A stretch of 15,239 nucleotides of DNA from Pseudomonadota bacterium. Its GTDB lineage: Bacteria > Pseudomonadota > Alphaproteobacteria > Sphingomonadales > Sphingomonadaceae. A program made the position numbers and the translations under genes. This document shows positions 12,004 through 15,239 of this stretch, one piece after another. The DNA lies in contig JAKOWQ010000253.1 in the NCBI GenBank assembly GCA_029781465.1, forward strand, positions 1 to 15,239. Reading direction: 5' to 3'. Below the pieces are notes generated by a model. The model was not told where the DNA came from, made no database searches, and saw only the letters and a list, made by a program, of their open reading frames with translations. The first letter of the stretch is position 1. The number at the start of each line of letters is the position of its first letter.

Positions 12004-12762
12004 ATGCGCACAGGCGTGATCGCCAAGAAGGTGGGGATGACCCGCCTTTTCCAGGAGGACGGACGGCACGTGCCGGTTACCGTTCTGGCGCTGGAAGATT
12101 GCCAGGTGGTGTCGGTCCGCACCGCTGATCGCGACGGTTACGTCGCGGTGCAGCTGGGCGCCGGCAGTGCCAAGCAGAAGAACGTTGCCAAGCCGCAGCG
12201 TGAACATTTCGCCAAGGCCGAAGTGCCGCTCAAGGCCCGCGTAGTGGAATTCCGCGTCGCCGATGACGCCGTGCTCGAAGTGGGCGCGACGATCGCCGCT
12301 TCGCACTTCGTTCCGGGCCAGCTGGTCGATATTTCCGGCACCACGCAGGGCAAGGGCTTTGCCGGTGCGATGAAGCGCTGGGGCTTCGGCGGCATGCGCG
12401 CCACCCACGGCGTTTCGATCAGCCACCGCGCCCACGGTTCGACCGGCAACCGCCAGGATCCGGGCAAGGTCTTCAAGAACAAGAAGATGGCCGGTCACAT
12501 GGGCGACCGCGCACGCACCCAGCAGAACCTCGAAGTGGTTCGCGTCGATGACGAACGCGGCCTGATCTTCGTCAAGGGATCGGTCCCGGGCGCCAAGAAC
12601 TCGTGGCTCACCGTCAAGGACGCCGTGAAGGAAGCCCGCCACGCCGAGGCTCCCTATCCCGCCGGTCTGAAGAGCGCCGCCAACAGCAATGAATCGGCCG
12701 CTGCCGACACGCCCGCGGAAGACACCGCGGCTGTCGAGGCGACCGAAGGTCAGGAGGGCTAA
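12004..12762 (+). CDS. rplC: 50S ribosomal protein L3 with acidic C-terminal tail
   Basis: A 252-residue L3, starting MRTGVIAKKVGMTRLF. It binds 23S rRNA early and reaches the peptidyl-transferase centre. The conserved central loop is present (GFGGMRATHGVSISHRAHGS, then TGNRQDPGKVFKNKKMAGHMG). Gln151 in NRQDPGK corresponds to the glutamine methylated by PrmB in E. coli. Residues from about 224 form a low-complexity Ala/Glu/Asp tail (ESAAADTPAEDTAAVEATEG) beyond the usual L3 end. ATG 12004 follows AGGAG at 8-9 bases; a TTG two codons upstream is rejected. rplD starts 3 bp after the stop. Confidence 0.98.
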   Translation: MRTGVIAKKVGMTRLFQEDGRHVPVTVLALEDCQVVSVRTADRDGYVAVQLGAGSAKQKNVAKPQREHFAKAEVPLKARVVEFRVADDAVLEVGATIAASHFVPGQLVDISGTTQGKGFAGAMKRWGFGGMRATHGVSISHRAHGSTGNRQDPGKVFKNKKMAGHMGDRARTQQNLEVVRVDDERGLIFVKGSVPGAKNSWLTVKDAVKEARHAEAPYPAGLKSAANSNESAAADTPAEDTAAVEATEGQEG

Positions 12763-12765
12763 GCC

Positions 12766-13392
12766 GTGAAAGTGAAGCTTTCCAACCTCGATGGCAGCGC
12801 CGGCAAGGGCGACATCGAGCTCAACGATGCGGTGTTCGGTCTTGAGCCGCGCGCCGACATCCTTCACCGCGTTGTCACCTGGCAGCTCGAGAACCGCCGC
12901 GGCATCGCTCGCGCCGCTCGCGAGCGCTCGGACGTTGCCCGCACCGGCAAGAAGTTCGGCCGCCAGAAGGGTGGCGGTACTGCCCGTCACGGCGACCGCA
13001 AGGCGCCGGTGTTCATCGGTGGCGGCAAGGCCATGGGTCCGCGTCGCCGCGAATTCGATGTGTCGCTGAACAAGAAGGTTCGCGCGCTGGGCCTCAAGAT
13101 GGCGCTCTCCTCCAAGGCCAAGACCGGCCTGGTGGTGGTCGATACGCTTGATCTCAAGGACGCCAAGACCAAGGCTGTCGCCGCGCAGCTTGCCAAGGCG
13201 AACTGGGGCAAGAAGGTGCTGGTGATCGACGGCGATGCCGTCAACGCCGGTTTCGCCCGCGCTTCGGCCAACCTGGTGGGGGTCAACGTGCTCCCCGCGA
13301 TCGGCGCCAACGTCTACGACATCCTGAAGCATGATACGCTGGTGCTCACCCGCGCCGCGGTCGAAAAGCTGGAGGCGCGTTTCAATGGCTAA
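12766..13392 (+). CDS. rplD: 50S ribosomal protein L4
   Basis: A 208-residue L4 starting at GTG 12766, with a strong AGGAGGG 7 bases upstream inside the end of rplC. L4 lines the peptide exit tunnel. The extended tunnel loop is visible as RSDVARTGKKFGRQKGGGTA followed by RHGD. The globular part ends in VYDILKHDTLVLTRAAVEKL. In gammaproteobacteria L4 also represses its own operon; whether it does so here is unknown. It overlaps rplW by 8 bp. Confidence 0.98.
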   Translation: MKVKLSNLDGSAGKGDIELNDAVFGLEPRADILHRVVTWQLENRRGIARAARERSDVARTGKKFGRQKGGGTARHGDRKAPVFIGGGKAMGPRRREFDVSLNKKVRALGLKMALSSKAKTGLVVVDTLDLKDAKTKAVAAQLAKANWGKKVLVIDGDAVNAGFARASANLVGVNVLPAIGANVYDILKHDTLVLTRAAVEKLEARFNG

Positions 13393-13690
13393 GGACGCAA
13401 TCGATACGCGGCACTATGACGTGATCGTGGCTCCCCACATCACCGAAAAGGCAACGCTCGCGAGCGAGAACAACGCCGTGGTCTTCAAGGTAGCCGAAAG
13501 TGCCACCAAGCCGCAGATCAAGGCTGCGGTCGAGGCTCTGTTCGACGTCAAGGTGATTTCTGTGAACACCCTGACCCAGAAGGGCAAGACCAAGCGGTGG
13601 AAGGGCAAGCCCTATCGCCGCAGCGACGTGAAGAAGGCGGTCGTCCGTCTGGCCGAAGGCCAGTCGATCGACGTCACCAGCGGGATCTGA
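13385..13690 (+). CDS. rplW: 50S ribosomal protein L23
   Basis: A 101-residue L23, with YDVIVAPHITEKATL at the N-terminus, the NNAVVFKVAESATKPQIKAA core and the tunnel-exit loop TLTQKGKTKRWKGKPYRRSD. L23 sits at the exit of the ribosomal tunnel and docks SRP and trigger factor. ATG 13385 lies inside the last codons of rplD, with GGAGG 8 bases before it, so translation is coupled. The gene continues directly into rplB 8 bp later. Confidence 0.98.
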   Translation: MAKDAIDTRHYDVIVAPHITEKATLASENNAVVFKVAESATKPQIKAAVEALFDVKVISVNTLTQKGKTKRWKGKPYRRSDVKKAVVRLAEGQSIDVTSGI

Positions 13691-13698
13691 GGCGCACC

Positions 13699-14535
13699 AT
13701 GGCACTCAAGAACTACAACCCGACCAGCCCGGCCCGCCGCGGCCTGATCCTGGTCGACAAGTCGTCCCTGTGGAAGGGCAAGCCGGTCAAGGCGCTTACC
13801 GAAGGCAAGCGCAAGACCGGCGGGCGCAACAACAAGGGCCACGTCACTTCGCGCGGGATCGCTGGCGGTCACAAGCAGAAGTATCGCTACATCGATTTCA
13901 AGCGCCGCAAGTGGGATGCTCCCGCCGTCGTCGAGCGTCTGGAATACGATCCCAACCGCACCGCCTTCATCGCGCTCATCAAGTATGAGGACGGCGAACT
14001 GGCCTATATCCTGGCTCCGCAGCGCCTCGCCGTTGGCGACACTGTGGTGGCCGGTGAGAAGACCGACGTGAAGCCGGGCAACGCCATGCTGCTCAGCCAG
14101 ATGCCGGTCGGCACGATCTGCCACAACGTGGAGATGAAGCCGGGCAAGGGTGGGCAGATCGCCCGCAGCGCCGGTACCTATGTCCAGGTCGTCGGCCGTG
14201 ACCGCGGGATGGTGATCGTTCGCCTCAACTCGGGCGAGCAGCGCTACCTGCGCGGCGATTGCATGGGCACGGTTGGCGCGGTCTCGAACCCCGACAACCA
14301 GAACCAGAACCTGGGCAAGGCCGGCCGGACCCGCTGGATGGGCCGTCGTCCGCTGACCCGCGGCGTCGCCAAGAACCCGGTCGATCACCCGCACGGCGGT
14401 GGCGAAGGCCGCACCTCGGGTGGCCGTCATCCGGTCACTCCGTGGGGCAAGCCGACCAAGGGCGCCCGCACCCGCAACAACAAGCAGACGGACAAGATGA
14501 TTATCCGTTCGCGTCACGCCAAGAAGAAGAGGTAA
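13699..14535 (+). CDS. rplB: 50S ribosomal protein L2
   Basis: A 278-residue L2 starting MALKNYNPTSPARRG. L2 bridges the subunits and is needed for peptidyl-transferase assembly. Conserved parts seen are KGHVTSRGIAGGHKQKYR, EYDPNRTAFIALIKY, the SH3-like GQIARSAGTYVQVVGRD region and the C-terminal NPVDHPHGGGEGRTSGGRHP loop. That loop holds the conserved His (about residue 230) near the catalytic centre. GAGG 6 bases before ATG 13699 overlaps the rplW stop region. Confidence 0.98.
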   Translation: MALKNYNPTSPARRGLILVDKSSLWKGKPVKALTEGKRKTGGRNNKGHVTSRGIAGGHKQKYRYIDFKRRKWDAPAVVERLEYDPNRTAFIALIKYEDGELAYILAPQRLAVGDTVVAGEKTDVKPGNAMLLSQMPVGTICHNVEMKPGKGGQIARSAGTYVQVVGRDRGMVIVRLNSGEQRYLRGDCMGTVGAVSNPDNQNQNLGKAGRTRWMGRRPLTRGVAKNPVDHPHGGGEGRTSGGRHPVTPWGKPTKGARTRNNKQTDKMIIRSRHAKKKR

Positions 14536-14541
14536 GCCCCC

Positions 14542-14820
14542 ATGGCACGCTCCGTCTGGAAAGGCCCCTTCGTCGACCTGCACCTGCTGAAGAAGGCGGA
14601 AGCCCAGCAGGATGCCGGCACCCGCGCCGCTCCGATCAAGACCTGGTCGCGGCGCTCGACGATCCTGCCGCAGTTCGTTAGTCTGACGTTCAACGTCTAC
14701 AACGGTCACAAGTTCATCCCCGTCTCGGTCAACGAAGACATGGTCGGCCACAAGCTTGGCGAGTTCGCGCCCACGCGCAGCTTCCCCGGCCACGCCGCCG
14801 ACAAGAAGGGTAAGCGCTGA
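14542..14820 (+). CDS. rpsS: 30S ribosomal protein S19
   Basis: A 92-residue S19 of standard length, with MARSVWKGPFVDLHLLKKAE, the TWSRRSTILPQFVSLTFNVY core and VGHKLGEFAPTRSFPGHAAD. It forms a head complex with S13 near the A site. It begins 6 bp after rplB, and its TGA shares a base with the ATG of rplV. Confidence 0.98.
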   Translation: MARSVWKGPFVDLHLLKKAEAQQDAGTRAAPIKTWSRRSTILPQFVSLTFNVYNGHKFIPVSVNEDMVGHKLGEFAPTRSFPGHAADKKGKR

Positions 14821-15197
14821 TGAGCAAGCAGGCAGCCCCGCGCCGCGTCGGTGACAAGGAAGCCCTGGCAGTCGGCACCACGATCCGTGGTTCGGCCCAG
14901 AAGCTCAACCTCGTCGCCGGTCTGATCCGCGGCAAGAAGGCCGAAGAGGCCATGAACATCCTGGCTTTCTCGAAGCGGGCCATGGCGCAGGATGCGCGCA
15001 AGGTCCTCGCCTCGGCGATCGCCAACGCCGAAAACAACCACAACCTGGATGTTGACGCGCTGGTGGTTTCCGAAGCCAGCGTCGGCAAGTCGATCACCAT
15101 GAAGCGGTTCCACACCCGTGGCCGCGGCAAGTCGACCCGGATCCTCAAGCCGTTCAGCCGGCTGCGGATCGTGGTTCGCGAAGTCGAGGAGGCGTAA
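14820..15197 (+). CDS. rplV: 50S ribosomal protein L22
   Basis: A 125-residue L22. The globular domain is seen in AQKLNLVAGLIRGKKAEEAM and KVLASAIANAENNHNLD; the long beta-hairpin that lines the exit tunnel is SITMKRFHTRGRGKSTRIL. It starts at ATG 14820 in a TGATG overlap with rpsS, showing coupled translation. The tunnel hairpin, where macrolide-resistance changes occur in other bacteria, shows no obvious deletion. Confidence 0.98.
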   Translation: MSKQAAPRRVGDKEALAVGTTIRGSAQKLNLVAGLIRGKKAEEAMNILAFSKRAMAQDARKVLASAIANAENNHNLDVDALVVSEASVGKSITMKRFHTRGRGKSTRILKPFSRLRIVVREVEEA

Positions 15198-15200
15198 GTC

Positions 15201-15239
15201 ATGGGTCACAAGACCAATCCCGTCGGCCTGCGCCTTCAG
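15201..15239 (+). CDS. rpsC: 30S ribosomal protein S3, N-terminal 13 codons only
   Basis: The window ends after MGHKTNPVGLRLQ, the standard start of S3. GAGGAGG lies 9 bases before the ATG, and the gene begins 3 bp after rplV, as expected in the S10 operon order. The gene is cut by the window edge. Confidence 0.95.
   Translation, partial: MGHKTNPVGLRLQ

Noticed and set aside
11905..13332. 475-residue open frame on the minus strand
   Set aside because: It is antisense to rplC and rplD and reads through their junction; no start signal or domain.
1..15239. CRISPR array or tRNA/rRNA gene
   Set aside because: I saw no regularly spaced direct repeats and no cloverleaf or rRNA-like sequence; the repeats found are isolated pairs.

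Overview
The window comes from a high-GC alphaproteobacterium, most likely a sphingomonad (Sphingomonadaceae/Erythrobacteraceae). The ribosomal proteins and EF-Tu look sphingomonad-like from memory. The intergenic palindromic repeats, GTG starts and weak promoters fit the same group. No taxon below the order is claimed.

Layout. 1-1586 (+): a glutathione S-transferase-like gene with a damaged or missing 5' end, then a membrane-anchored alpha/beta hydrolase, in one short operon. 1597-3488 (-): a two-gene unit of an exported protein of unknown function followed 5 bp later by a V8/trypsin-like serine protease. 3585-4253 (-): an unrecognised helix-turn-helix protein with an uncertain start. 4254-4588: the upstream region of the str operon. 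4589-9036 (+): rpsL, rpsG, fusA, tuf, closed by a strong intrinsic terminator at 9063-9096. 9134-10820 (+): an accessory insert with an HNH-type protein, a BrnT/BrnA toxin-antitoxin pair, a frameshifted HTH antitoxin remnant and a low-GC lipoprotein. 10821-11422: about 600 bp of repeat-rich DNA without a gene. 11423-15239 (+): the S10 operon rpsJ, rplC, rplD, rplW, rplB, rpsS, rplV and the first 13 codons of rpsC.

How it works together. The str and S10 blocks encode ribosomal proteins and the two elongation factors. The tuf terminator and the accessory insert separate the two blocks, so the S10 operon must have its own promoter, probably inside 10821-11422. Inside the operons two spacers are unusually long and structured. 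The 170 bp rpsL-rpsG spacer carries an inverted pair of 30-nt palindromic units whose differences are mostly compensatory base-pair changes. The 269 bp rpsJ-rplC spacer carries five hairpins in a row.

The points most worth a second look are the covarying REP-like pair inside the str operon, Arg88 in ribosomal protein S12 (the K88R streptomycin-resistance position), the protease/exported-protein pair, and the decaying insert between tuf and rpsJ. I did not find a clearly new multi-gene system; the protease pair is the nearest candidate.
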